Shown one piece after another: positions 30,812 to 38,168 of a DNA stretch of 38,168 nt (positions are counted from its first letter, which is position 1; the number at the start of each line of letters is the position of its first letter). The DNA lies in the NCBI RefSeq assembly GCF_003626695.1, contig NZ_RBAH01000047.1, positions 1-38,168 on the forward strand, given 5' to 3'. Below the pieces are notes generated by a model that was not told where the DNA came from, ran no database searches, and worked only from the letters and a program-made list of their open reading frames with translations. Position numbers and translations under genes: made by a program. Source of the DNA: Paenibacillus ginsengarvi. Its GTDB lineage: Bacteria; Bacillota; Bacilli; Paenibacillales; NBRC-103111.

Positions 30812-31407
30812 GCGAAAAAAGCCGCTATCCATCCTACAATGTGCTGGACGAGCGCGACGAATGGGACGAGTTTACTCGGTCGATCGTCGTTTCGCGGCTC
30901 GGCCCGGCCGAACCGTACGGGTATCTCACTCTGGTGGAAGCGGAAATGCTCCGCGCCGTCTGTGCTTCGCTTGTGTACGACGACAAACCGGAAGTGATCG
31001 ACTATGTCGTACGCCATATTGACGAGACGCTGGTGAAGTCCCGGTTGACCGGCGAAGGTCAGCGGGAAGTAGGAGTGCCACCGGCTCCGGAGCTGATCCG
31101 CCAAGGGCTGAAAGCGATCGAGCAAAGCGTGCTGCTGCTCCGGCAGGCGTCGTTCATGAGCCTAAGCGAAGCGGATCGTGCAGGATTGCTGCGTCAGATG
31201 AGCAACTCGGCCGCGGAGCCGCCGGAGCTATGGGCCTCTTTGCCGCAGAGGCAGCTGTTTCAGAAGTTGTGCAGTCTTACGATCGAGGCGTACTGCTCCC
31301 ATCCCGCCATCTGGTCGGAGATCGGCTATGGCGGCCCGGCATATCCGCGCGGTTATGTGCGCACGCAGCTTGGGCAATTGGATCCGTGGGAGGCGAAGCC
31401 GGAATGA
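30808..31407 (+). CDS. Gluconate 2-dehydrogenase subunit 3 family protein
   Basis: 199 residues from GTG 30808. The C-terminal motif AIWSEIGYGGPAYPRGYV is characteristic of subunit 3 (the small subunit) of membrane-associated GMC-type sugar dehydrogenases, and the length is usual. These subunits normally help fold or export a GMC oxidoreductase encoded next to them. Here no GMC flavoprotein or cytochrome follows; the next gene is a PadR regulator. The four-base overlap with the short membrane protein suggests the two form a unit of their own. No twin-arginine signal is visible in this protein. Confidence 0.88.
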   Translation: MSEKSRYPSYNVLDERDEWDEFTRSIVVSRLGPAEPYGYLTLVEAEMLRAVCASLVYDDKPEVIDYVVRHIDETLVKSRLTGEGQREVGVPPAPELIRQGLKAIEQSVLLLRQASFMSLSEADRAGLLRQMSNSAAEPPELWASLPQRQLFQKLCSLTIEAYCSHPAIWSEIGYGGPAYPRGYVRTQLGQLDPWEAKPE

Positions 31408-31438
31408 TTATCGTGTAAAATTTAAAAATAGGGTAGAT

Positions 31439-31485
31439 AAATATGTCGTGCCGATATATATTGTATATATCGGCACGACATATTT
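31439..31485. promoter_or_regulatory. 47-bp near-perfect palindrome before padR
   Basis: Two 22-nt arms with only TTG between them: ATGTCGTGCCGATATATA on the left, TATATATCGGCACGACAT on the right. It lies between the gluconate-subunit stop and the PadR start. PadR repressors bind AT-rich palindromes at their own promoters, so this is a likely autoregulatory operator. In RNA it would form a very stable hairpin, so it may also act on transcription of the previous gene. Confidence 0.7.
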
Positions 31486-31507
31486 TAATGAAAGGGGATG
31501 TGCGCGC

Positions 31508-32059
31508 TTGTACGAATTGTTTGTGCTCGGCGAGCTGATGACAGGCGATAAGCACGGCTATATGCTTCAGGACGTGCTGAAGCATTCGATCGGCCTCGTG
31601 AGAAAGATCAGCTCGGGTACGCTGTATCCGCTTCTCTCCCGTTTGACCGACAGCGGGCGGATTCGCCTGTTTGTTGAGGAGGAGACGCCGGGCGGGCGCA
31701 CGCGGAAAATTTATCAGATTACGGAAGCGGGGCGGGAACGTTTCCGGGAGCTGATGGAGCAGCCTTTGGAGCCGGGAGCGGAAGGGGAGACGGAGTTTGT
31801 TTTCCGTTTCAAGATGGTGTACTTCCAGTACGTCGCCAAGGACGTGCGGCTTGCTTGTCTGGAGCAATATTTGCGCATTCTGGAGACGAACTACGGGCAT
31901 GTGACCGACTTCGAATCGTATTTGCGCAACCGGAAGCCGGAGCCCGAGAAGCAGCGCGTCCAGCTGCTGCGCGTCTTCGATCATCGCAAGCGGCTGGCGG
32001 AAACGGATATCCGCTGGGTTACGGAGGAGATTGAACGCATCCGCACGCAGGAGCAGTGA
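31508..32059 (+). CDS. PadR-family transcriptional regulator
   Basis: 183 residues from TTG 31508, with AAAGGGG 9 nt upstream. The family winged helix is clear: LYELFVLGELMTGDKHGYMLQD, KISSGTLYPLLSRLTDSGRI and GGRTRKIYQITEAGRERFRELM. The C-terminal helical domain (VFRFKMVYFQYVAKDVRLACLEQYL) is the PadR dimerisation region, of the longer PadR-s2 type. It is followed 47 nt later by an MFS exporter gene and preceded by the large palindrome. The pair fits the common PadR-drug efflux arrangement. Confidence 0.92.
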   Translation: MYELFVLGELMTGDKHGYMLQDVLKHSIGLVRKISSGTLYPLLSRLTDSGRIRLFVEEETPGGRTRKIYQITEAGRERFRELMEQPLEPGAEGETEFVFRFKMVYFQYVAKDVRLACLEQYLRILETNYGHVTDFESYLRNRKPEPEKQRVQLLRVFDHRKRLAETDIRWVTEEIERIRTQEQ

Positions 32060-32106
32060 ATCGAGATCGGGGCAGGCACCATGCTTGCCATAGGGAGGGG
32101 AAACGG

Positions 32107-33258
32107 ATGGAGCGTCTGTGGACAAAGCCGTTTATACAGATGACGCTGGCGATGCTGATTTTGTTTACGGGCTTTTATTTGCTGCTGCCCACCATGCCGC
32201 TATTTATCAAGCAGCTTGGCGGCAGCGAGGCGCAGGTCGGGCTGGCGGCGGGAGCGTTTACGCTGACCGCGGTCGTTTTCCGGCCGCTTGTCGGGGGGCT
32301 GCTCGACAAGTACGGCCGAAAGCCGTTTATGATCTGGGGGCTCGTTTTGTTTGTCGTCTCGATGTATTTGTACGACTGGGTAGGCGCCATCTGGCTGCTG
32401 ATCGCTTTGCGGATTATGCACGGGGCGGGTTGGGCGTTCTCCACGACGGCCGTCAGCACATCGGTTGCGGATCTGATTCCGGCCGCCCGCCGGGGGGAAG
32501 GGATGGGCTGGTTCGGCATGGCGATGACGGTTGCGATGGCGATCGGTCCAATGGTAGGCCTCTCGGTCGTGCAGAACGGTTCGTTCCACAGCTTGTTTTT
32601 GCTTGCAACGGGTTTATCCGCAGCGGCGTTCCTGCTTGCGGCGACGACGAACATTCCGTTTCGGCGTAAAACGGAGACAAGCCGTATGCAACTATTCGAT
32701 AAATCGGTATTGCCCGTCACCTCGGCGCTTTTTTTTCTGGCTGTGGCATATGGCGGCATTACGACGTTTCTGCCGCTGTTTGCGGAGTCGATCCGGGTTA
32801 ACTCGGGCACGTTTTTTTTGGTCTATGCGTTATCGCTCACATTGGCAAGGCCGCTAGCCGGTAAGCTGTCGGACCGTTTCGGCGAAGGCGTCGTGATCGT
32901 ACCGGCACTGCTCGTCACGGTCGCCGCGCTGCTGGTGCTCGGTTTCTCGAGCGGACTTGGGGGCGTGCTGACCGCCGCCGTCCTGTACGGACTCGGTTTC
33001 GGATCGGCGCAGCCGGCTATGCAAGCGGCCAATCTGCGGCTCGTTGCTCCGGACAAAAGGGGCGTAGCCACCGCCTCGTTTCTGACTGCGTTCGATCTTG
33101 GCATCGGACTCGGCGCGATCGTTCTCGGCTGGGTAACTATGTATGCGAGCTATGAAGTGCTGTTTGTCGTCTGCGCAGGGTCCGTGGCGGTATCGGCGTT
33201 AGTATTCACGGCGTTCGCCAGACGAAAGCTGGCGGAAAGGAAGGCTGCGGCGAGTTGA
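32107..33258 (+). CDS. Major facilitator superfamily exporter
   Basis: 383 residues with 12 predicted membrane helices. Motif A is in the loop between helices 2 and 3, reading GGLLDKYGRKP, and a second copy GKLSDRFGEG occurs in the second half. These belong to the drug:proton antiporter type. GGGAGGGG precedes ATG 32107; the upstream in-frame ATG at 32056 overlaps the padR stop and has no ribosome site. It is probably in one transcript with padR and controlled by it. Confidence 0.92.
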   Translation: MERLWTKPFIQMTLAMLILFTGFYLLLPTMPLFIKQLGGSEAQVGLAAGAFTLTAVVFRPLVGGLLDKYGRKPFMIWGLVLFVVSMYLYDWVGAIWLLIALRIMHGAGWAFSTTAVSTSVADLIPAARRGEGMGWFGMAMTVAMAIGPMVGLSVVQNGSFHSLFLLATGLSAAAFLLAATTNIPFRRKTETSRMQLFDKSVLPVTSALFFLAVAYGGITTFLPLFAESIRVNSGTFFLVYALSLTLARPLAGKLSDRFGEGVVIVPALLVTVAALLVLGFSSGLGGVLTAAVLYGLGFGSAQPAMQAANLRLVAPDKRGVATASFLTAFDLGIGLGAIVLGWVTMYASYEVLFVVCAGSVAVSALVFTAFARRKLAERKAAAS

Positions 33259-33359
33259 TGTCCAGGGCGTCGGCGCTGCATGTATGTTAGCTCTCGCCGG
33301 GCAGTGGAACGAAACAGTCGGGAGCGTAATTGCGGCGGGCTGCCGCATGGGGAAAGGCA

Positions 33360-34169
33360 TCACGGCTCCCGCCGGGCGACGAAAGCGGAGGGCGACAGGC
33401 CGGTTAATTTCTTGAACGTTTTGTAAAAATACGACGTATCGTAGAAGCCGAGGTAGTCGGCAATTTCGGTTATCGTAAAATCGGTGCCGACGAGCAGATT
33501 GCGCGCTTCCGCAATGCGCAGCTGTTGCATATATTTGACCGGCGTTTGGCCGGTCACCTCCTTGAACAGCGATATCGCGTAGTTGGGGGAGCGCTGAATG
33601 AGCTGGGCCATCTCTCCCACATTCAGCGGCTCGCGGTAATGCTCGCGAATATGACGCTGCATTTTTTCCGCCAGCATCCATTTGGTCGGAGAGATGTCGG
33701 TCATCTCCGTCGCACGGCTGGCGATGCCGGCGAGCTCCTGCAAAATGCCGGAGGCGATGAAAGGGTACATCGGCTTTTCTTCCTGCCATTCGCGATGCAG
33801 CGCCTCGAACCGTTTGGCGACATAATCGATGTTGCTGATGCGCTTCTTCGTAAAGACGTTGTTGTCGAACAGCGGGACGACGCCTGGCGGGCACGAATGG
33901 TGGAACAGGGCCGAATATTTGCGGTGGGGAACGGGCTCGCCGTTTTCCGCGCTGCGCACGGTGCCGATCGGAATGTAGAGCAGATCGCCCTTCTCCGCGC
34001 CGATGTCTTCGTGGTTGATGCGGTAGGCCACTTTGCCTTGAACGACTAGAACGAGGATATGCTGGCCGACGGTCACCGAAGGCATTCGCCAGTTCGGGAT
34101 GCTATCGTCGTAATAGGCGGAATGGAGTGTAAGCACGAGACACCGTTCCTTTCGGTCCGTTTTTTCCAT
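33360..34169 (-). CDS. AraC-family transcriptional regulator
   Basis: About 269 residues. The N-terminal half is a cupin-like sensor (VGQHILVLVVQGKVAYRI, DIGAEKGDLLYIPIGTVRSAE). The C-terminal 100 residues are the AraC double helix-turn-helix, ending with ITEIADYLGFYDTSYFYKTFKKLTGLSPSAF. ATG 34169 is preferred over the TTG at 34196, but neither has a strong ribosome site. It is divergent from the sulfatase gene. A GTACAT-containing box between the two recurs before the SBP gene downstream, and it is the best candidate to bind both. Sensing of a sulfated sugar is inferred. Confidence 0.88.
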   Translation of the reverse strand: MEKTDRKERCLVLTLHSAYYDDSIPNWRMPSVTVGQHILVLVVQGKVAYRINHEDIGAEKGDLLYIPIGTVRSAENGEPVPHRKYSALFHHSCPPGVVPLFDNNVFTKKRISNIDYVAKRFEALHREWQEEKPMYPFIASGILQELAGIASRATEMTDISPTKWMLAEKMQRHIREHYREPLNVGEMAQLIQRSPNYAISLFKEVTGQTPVKYMQQLRIAEARNLLVGTDFTITEIADYLGFYDTSYFYKTFKKLTGLSPSAFVARREP

Positions 34170-34200
34170 CGTACCACGGCGTTCCGCTATTACCAAGTGA

Positions 34201-34259
34201 TTTTGTACATTAAATCGGAGTATTGTACATAGTGGGCCGAAGTCCTCTTCCGCTATACT
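34201..34259 (+). promoter_or_regulatory. AraC box 1 and sulfatase promoter
   Basis: GTACAT at 34205-34210 and 34225-34230, a direct repeat with 20-bp period. Then 23 nt to the -10 TATACT (34254-34259) with no -35 consensus, as expected for an activator-dependent promoter. 33 of the first 39 bases match the box at 35831-35869. Confidence 0.7.
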
Positions 34260-34296
34260 GATGAAGATAGGTTAGACTGGGAGGAGAGCTGAACAG

Positions 34297-35721
34297 ATGT
34301 CCACGTATAGCGGAAAACGCCCCAACATCGTATTCATCATGAGCGACGACCACGCCGCCCATGCGATGAGCTGCTACGGCAGCCGGATCAACCAGACGCC
34401 GAACATCGACCGCATCGCCGACGGGGGAATGCGTTTCGACAATTGCTTTTGCACGAACTCCATCTGCGCTCCGAGCCGGGCGACGATTCTGACCGGCGTT
34501 TACAATCATATGAACGGCGTCCGTACGCTGTCCGACCGGTTCGACGGCAGCCAGACGACGATGCCGAAGCTGCTGCGGGAAGATGGCTACCAGACCGCGA
34601 TCGTCGGCAAGTGGCATCTCGGGCACGGCGGGGAAAGCGATCCGACCGGCTTCGACTATTGGGACATCCTGCCGGGACAGGGCGATTACCACAATCCGAC
34701 ATTTATCCGCGGCGGCGAAAAGCGGGTGGTGAACGGTTATGCGACCGACATCATCACGGATTTGTCGATCGACTGGATGCGGCGGCGGGACAAGGATCGG
34801 CCGTTCTTCCTCATGTGCCACCACAAAGCTCCGCACCGGCCTTGGATTCCGGACGAGAAGCACGCCCATCTGTACGAGGATGTCGACATTCCCGAGCCGG
34901 AAACGTTTGACGACGATTATTCGAACCGGGCGAGCGCGGCCGCCGCGGCGGAGATGCGCATCGACCGGGACCTGACGCGCAAAGATTTGAAGATGGATCC
35001 GCCGGAGCATCTGAGCGGCGCCGAGCTGAAGCGCTGGAAATACCAGCGTTATATCAAAGATTATTTGCGCTGCATCGCTTCGGTGGACGACAACGTCGGC
35101 CGGCTGCTCGATTTCTTGGACGAGGAGGGGCTGGAGGAAGATACGATTGTCGTGTACACATCCGATCAAGGCTTTTTCCTAGGCGATCATGGCTGGTACG
35201 ATAAAAGGTTCATGTACGAGGAGTCGCTGCGGATGCCGTTTGTCATCCGTTATCCGCGGGCGATCCGCCCGGGTAGCGTCGACAAGCATATGGTGCTTAA
35301 CACCGACTTCGCCCCGACGTTTCTCGATTACGCCGGCATTGAGACGCCGCAGGAGATGCAGGGCGTGAGCTTCCGCTCCATTCTGGAGGGCGGGACGCCT
35401 TCCGGCTGGCGTACGGAGATGTATTACCGGTACTGGATGCATATGTCGGAGCACAGAGTTTACGCGCATTACGGAATTCGCACGGAGCAGTACAAGCTCA
35501 TTTATTATTACGCCGACGCGCTGGGTACGAACGGCTCGGAGGACAATCCACAGCCGCCGGAGTGGGAACTGTTCGATCTGAAGAAAGATCCGCACGAAAT
35601 GCTGAACGTGTACGACGATCCGGACTATGCCCGCATTGTGGAGCTGCTTACGGACCGGCTGCACGAGCTGCAGGCGGAAGTAAAGGACGAGAAATACGAG
35701 CCGGCGGGAGCCGTTTCGTAA
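34297..35721 (+). CDS. Sulfatase (arylsulfatase type), no signal peptide
   Basis: 474 residues of the formylglycine-dependent sulfatase family. The maturation motif is CAPSR (Cys57 to Arg61) and the second signature GKWHLG is at 104-109. Metal ligands are Asp17 and Asp18 in SDDHAAH near the start, and SDQGFFLGDHG with more ligands near 289. The Cys must be converted to formylglycine by a separate enzyme, not encoded here. With no signal peptide it acts in the cytoplasm on imported sulfated sugars. GGGAGGAG precedes ATG 34297. It lies between the divergent AraC gene and the SBP gene and shares its promoter box with the latter. Confidence 0.93.
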   Translation: MSTYSGKRPNIVFIMSDDHAAHAMSCYGSRINQTPNIDRIADGGMRFDNCFCTNSICAPSRATILTGVYNHMNGVRTLSDRFDGSQTTMPKLLREDGYQTAIVGKWHLGHGGESDPTGFDYWDILPGQGDYHNPTFIRGGEKRVVNGYATDIITDLSIDWMRRRDKDRPFFLMCHHKAPHRPWIPDEKHAHLYEDVDIPEPETFDDDYSNRASAAAAAEMRIDRDLTRKDLKMDPPEHLSGAELKRWKYQRYIKDYLRCIASVDDNVGRLLDFLDEEGLEEDTIVVYTSDQGFFLGDHGWYDKRFMYEESLRMPFVIRYPRAIRPGSVDKHMVLNTDFAPTFLDYAGIETPQEMQGVSFRSILEGGTPSGWRTEMYYRYWMHMSEHRVYAHYGIRTEQYKLIYYYADALGTNGSEDNPQPPEWELFDLKKDPHEMLNVYDDPDYARIVELLTDRLHELQAEVKDEKYEPAGAVS

Positions 35722-35743
35722 ATACGTAGGGATTGTGCTGGCC

Positions 35744-35782
35744 GGAACCGGGGAGATGTGCCTGATTCCGGTTCTTTTTTTT
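35744..35782 (+). terminator. Terminator of the sulfatase gene
   Basis: GAACCGG (35745-35751) and CCGGTTC (35768-35774) form a 7-bp stem, followed by eight T residues. Confidence 0.85.
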
Positions 35783-35830
35783 GCCCGTATTGCGGAGGCC
35801 CCGAGAGTCCGGCCCCGAAGATCGCGATGA

Positions 35831-35889
35831 TTTTGTACCTGAAATCGGAGAAATGTACATGGTAGGCCGTGAGCTGTTTTCTATATAAT
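35831..35889 (+). promoter_or_regulatory. AraC box 2 and SBP promoter
   Basis: GTACCT (35835-35840) and GTACAT (35855-35860) with the same 20-bp period as box 1, and again 23 nt to the -10 TATAAT (35884-35889). Confidence 0.7.
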
Positions 35890-35959
35890 CAGACTTGTAT
35901 TCGCTTTCAAAACAAAGGATGAATCCAATGGGGCCATTACATGTCGGGAGGGTACGAGG

Positions 35960-37282
35960 ATGGGAAAAAGGGGAATGCTGATCGCACTTTCCGCCGCATG
36001 GCTTGCGATCGCGGCTGCCGGCTGCGGCAAAACCGCCGGCACGCCGCAGGAGGAAGTCAAGGCGGCAAGCGGCTATAACAACGAGCCGGTCAAGCTGACG
36101 ATTTACGATTACCAGGCGGGCATTAACGACCGCGAGCTGCAAACGCATATCGTCAAGCCGATCCAGGCGAAATATCCGAACATTACGTTCGAGCTGCTGA
36201 ACGCGAAGTCGCCGGAAGATTTGGCCGCGTCCGGGATCGTCCCGGATTTGGTGACGACGAGCAACGTATACGTGAAATACTTGCTCGACCTCGGCTTCGG
36301 CGAAGATTTGCAGTCGAGGGTGAAGACGAGCGGCTTGAATCTGGGCAAGCTGGAGCCCGAGGTGTGGAACGAGCTGAAGAAATTCGGGCCGAAGGGTGAG
36401 CTGTACGGGCTGCCTCTGTCGATGAACTATGGCGTCATGCTGTATAACAAAGAAATTTTCGACAAGCTCGGGGTCGCGTATCCGAAGGACGGCATGACCT
36501 GGACCCAAACGCTCGAGCTGGCGAAGAAAGTAACCCGAACGGAAGGCGGCGTCCGTTATATAGGCGTTTCGATGGGCGCTCCGCAAGGGCTGCTCCGTCA
36601 ATATTCGCTGCCGGTCGTCGACGAGAAACAGGAGAAGTCGATTATTGCCCAGACGGAAGGGTACAAGACGATTTTCTCGCTGCTCCGCCAGCTGTACGAT
36701 ATGAACGGCTATCTTGGACCGAATAAGGAATTCGGGTACGGCTTTAATGAGTTTATTAAGGATCAGACGCTGGCGATGAACCCGAACTGGATTGCCGCCG
36801 TTACTGATTCGCTCGCACAGCTCGAGAAGGACGGCAAAACGTTCAAATGGGACATGGTCTCGTACCCGGCGTTCGACGACAAGCCGAAGCTGGGGAGGCA
36901 GGTCGACTTCCACCTGTTCATGATCCCGCCCGCGTCGAAAAACAAAAACGCTGCCTTCGAGGCTGTCAGGACGCTGCTGACCGACGAGGCGCAAACGGCG
37001 ATGAACAAAGCCGGCCGGATGACGGTGCTGAAAGAGCCGGAGCTGAAAAAGAACTACGCCGCCGATCTGAAAATTTACGCAAACAAAAATTTGGAGGGCA
37101 TCTTCAAGGCGACCCCGGCGCCTGCGCCGACAAGCACGAATTACGATACAAAAATTTACTCGTTCCTTCAGGAGTCGAACAAGGAAATGGCGCAAAACGG
37201 CATGGACCTCAACACCGCGCTGCGCGTCGCCGACGAGAAAGCGAACAAGTACATTCAGGAGATGAAACAGCAGGGCAAGTAA
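35960..37282 (+). CDS. Extracellular solute-binding lipoprotein, probably for sulfated saccharides
   Basis: 440 residues with a lipoprotein signal MGKRGMLIALSAAWLAIAAAGC (Cys22). The body is a MalE/LplA-like SBP (PIQAKYPNITFELLNAKSPE, YGLPLSMNYGVMLYNKEIFDKLGVAYP). GGAGGG with GAGG precedes the ATG. It lies between two terminators, so it is transcribed alone, from a promoter with the same AraC box as the sulfatase. No permease genes follow in the window; it probably uses a permease elsewhere. The sulfated-sugar ligand is inferred from co-regulation. Confidence 0.88.
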   Translation: MGKRGMLIALSAAWLAIAAAGCGKTAGTPQEEVKAASGYNNEPVKLTIYDYQAGINDRELQTHIVKPIQAKYPNITFELLNAKSPEDLAASGIVPDLVTTSNVYVKYLLDLGFGEDLQSRVKTSGLNLGKLEPEVWNELKKFGPKGELYGLPLSMNYGVMLYNKEIFDKLGVAYPKDGMTWTQTLELAKKVTRTEGGVRYIGVSMGAPQGLLRQYSLPVVDEKQEKSIIAQTEGYKTIFSLLRQLYDMNGYLGPNKEFGYGFNEFIKDQTLAMNPNWIAAVTDSLAQLEKDGKTFKWDMVSYPAFDDKPKLGRQVDFHLFMIPPASKNKNAAFEAVRTLLTDEAQTAMNKAGRMTVLKEPELKKNYAADLKIYANKNLEGIFKATPAPAPTSTNYDTKIYSFLQESNKEMAQNGMDLNTALRVADEKANKYIQEMKQQGK

Positions 37283-37330
37283 GCCGTTTGAACGGAAAAG
37301 CGCTGAGCCTCCGGCCAGCCGCAAACGATT

Positions 37331-37369
37331 AAGGCGCATCCGCATTGAAATGACGGACGCGCCTTTTTT
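37331..37369 (+). terminator. Terminator of the SBP gene
   Basis: AAGGCGCATCCG and CGGACGCGCCTT pair with one mismatch, followed by a T-run. Confidence 0.9.
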
Positions 37370-37418
37370 CGCTGCGTTGTGGAAGCATCAGGGGCGTCAA
37401 ACTAAAGCTAGTGACCGC

Positions 37419-38045
37419 CTATTTCTCAAATAGTCTGTACAAAGAAACGGTTCTTTTCTGTTCGCCGCAGCCCTGCAATGAAAACTCGGTGTACGGAATA
37501 TCGCCCAATACGTCATGCGAACTTTCTAGCGAACTGCAAGCTGATTCTCGTACAGGATCTCCGCCGAATTTGTCGCGCGTGGCATCTACAACGTATTTAA
37601 ATTTACCGCTGTCGTACGAAACGGTCTGAATAATAGGGTCGCCTTCCGGGGTGTATCTGACGATCCGTATCCAGTCCTTAACGTTTGCCTTCACGTTTTT
37701 GATGAAATTAGCCAACTGCTCCTCGTTATAGGCTAACTTTTGGGAAACGTACACGATATCTCCGTTTAAACGAGCCAGCTCTCTGGGATATTCTTGAGGC
37801 AGCTCCATGAAGGGAGCGTTAATGGATATGATTCTTTCTTGCTCCTCCGTATAATAAACTTTTGAAAGCAAAGACTCGGCAATGAACCTGATCGGAACAT
37901 AAGCGGAGCCTTTATAGTTTAAGACGGTATACTCGGAGTCTAATGTTTTAGGCGCCCCGTTTATGAGGAATTTGACCGGGAACTGAAAAACTTCCGGCAA
38001 ACTGGATGCTTCCAGGCGAGTAAACGAAAACAGAACGGCGCCAAC
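37419..38045 (-). pseudogene. Stalk-domain/DUF4362 secreted protein, 5' end cut by an insertion sequence
   Basis: On the minus strand the frame runs from the IS edge near 38045 to the stop at 37419. The protein start is missing. What remains begins with part of a signal peptide (LVGAVLFSFTRLEASSLPEV), then a copper-amine-oxidase-type stalk domain (FLINGAPKTLDSEYTVLNYKGSAYVPIRFIAESL), then a DUF4362 domain (NGDIVYVSQ, ANFIKNVKANVKDWIRIVRY, TPEGDPIIQTVSYDSGKF). A TTG at 38000 could start a shorter product, but it would lack the signal. The base composition is more AT-rich than the neighbours. The gene is probably inactive. Confidence 0.7.
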
Positions 38046-38168
38046 TAGGGCGTGTATTCAAACTATCAAAAGGCCCTATAATTTGGTAAACTTCTCACAT
38101 GAGAAGAAGATACGAGATACGTGACGATCAATGGGAAAAACTGAAAAACCTCTTGCCACTAGAACGGA
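38046..38168. mobile_element. End of an IS5-family insertion sequence, running off the window
   Basis: The sequence from about 38046 has an end-like GGGCGTGTATTCAAACTATC and leads into a transposase start. The position fits insertion into the neighbouring stalk-domain gene. The exact edge is not certain because only one end is present. CTAG at 38044-38047 may be the target site. Confidence 0.6.
38099..38168 (+). CDS. IS5-family transposase, N-terminal fragment
   Basis: The first 23 codons of a gene that continues past the right edge, reading MRRRYEIRDDQWEKLKNLLP. This matches the DUF4096-type start (RRYEI-D-QWE-I-LLP) of IS5-family transposases. The DDE catalytic region lies outside the window. 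Upstream is the short leader typical of an IS end. Confidence 0.75.
   Translation, partial: MRRRYEIRDDQWEKLKNLLPLER

Noticed and set aside
35648..37345. 565-codon minus-strand frame over the SBP gene
   Set aside because: Antisense shadow: the plus strand encodes a full lipoprotein with signal and ribosome site.
1..38168. CRISPR array, prophage, tRNA or rRNA genes
   Set aside because: No regularly spaced repeats, phage gene block or tRNA/rRNA-like structure was seen on either strand.

Overview
The window looks like a chromosomal piece from a GC-rich, endospore-forming Firmicute of the Paenibacillaceae (Paenibacillus or Cohnella type). Evidence seen in the sequence: strong AGGAGG-type ribosome binding sites, two alpha/beta-type small acid-soluble spore proteins (SASP) with sigma-G-like promoters, a tryptophan T-box riboswitch before trpS, a YfhP-like membrane hydrolase, a BmrCD/YheIH-like ABC exporter pair, and many carbohydrate genes paired with one-component regulators and lipoprotein solute-binding proteins. 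The genus is inferred; no rRNA or other marker is present.

Layout. 1-1931: a decayed solute-binding protein (SBP) remnant followed by an intact lipoprotein SBP. 1954-4519: a chemoreceptor without a sensor domain, a small YvyF-like zinc-ribbon protein and a conserved hypothetical. 4637-10742: a GntR regulator fused to an SBP domain, divergent from a tightly coupled four-gene operon (oxidoreductase, enolase-superfamily enzyme, second oxidoreductase, SGNH hydrolase). 10856-15250: a ceramidase-like hydrolase, SASP 1, a Cys-motif protein, and a PfkB kinase/mutarotase pair. 15411-19900: housekeeping and sporulation genes (moaB, rpmG, T-box, trpS, a YlaF-like membrane protein, SASP 2, a YfhP-like gene). 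20174-24156: a heterodimeric ABC exporter. 24215-33258: a hypothetical gene, an acetyltransferase, and three gene sets each next to its own regulator: ArsR-type fusion/GH2, VOC/TetR and PadR/MFS. An orphan gluconate-dehydrogenase subunit 3 gene lies among them. 33360-37369: an AraC regulator, an intracellular-type sulfatase and a lipoprotein SBP, linked by two near-identical promoter boxes. 37419-38168: a stalk-domain/DUF4362 gene cut at its 5' end by the edge of an IS5-like insertion sequence that runs off the window.

How the genes work together. Most of the window reads as carbohydrate scavenging. Regulators sense a sugar or sugar derivative, orphan SBPs deliver substrate to permeases encoded elsewhere, and cytoplasmic enzymes remove ester, sulfate and glycosidic groups or rearrange the sugar (oxidoreductases, enolase superfamily, SGNH hydrolase, sulfatase, GH2, kinase, mutarotase). 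The two most promising units are the GntR-SBP/MocA/enolase/SGNH locus, which has no obvious match to a named pathway, and the AraC/sulfatase/SBP regulon, whose shared promoter geometry can be read directly from the DNA. I did not find a CRISPR array, rRNA, tRNA, prophage or replication origin.
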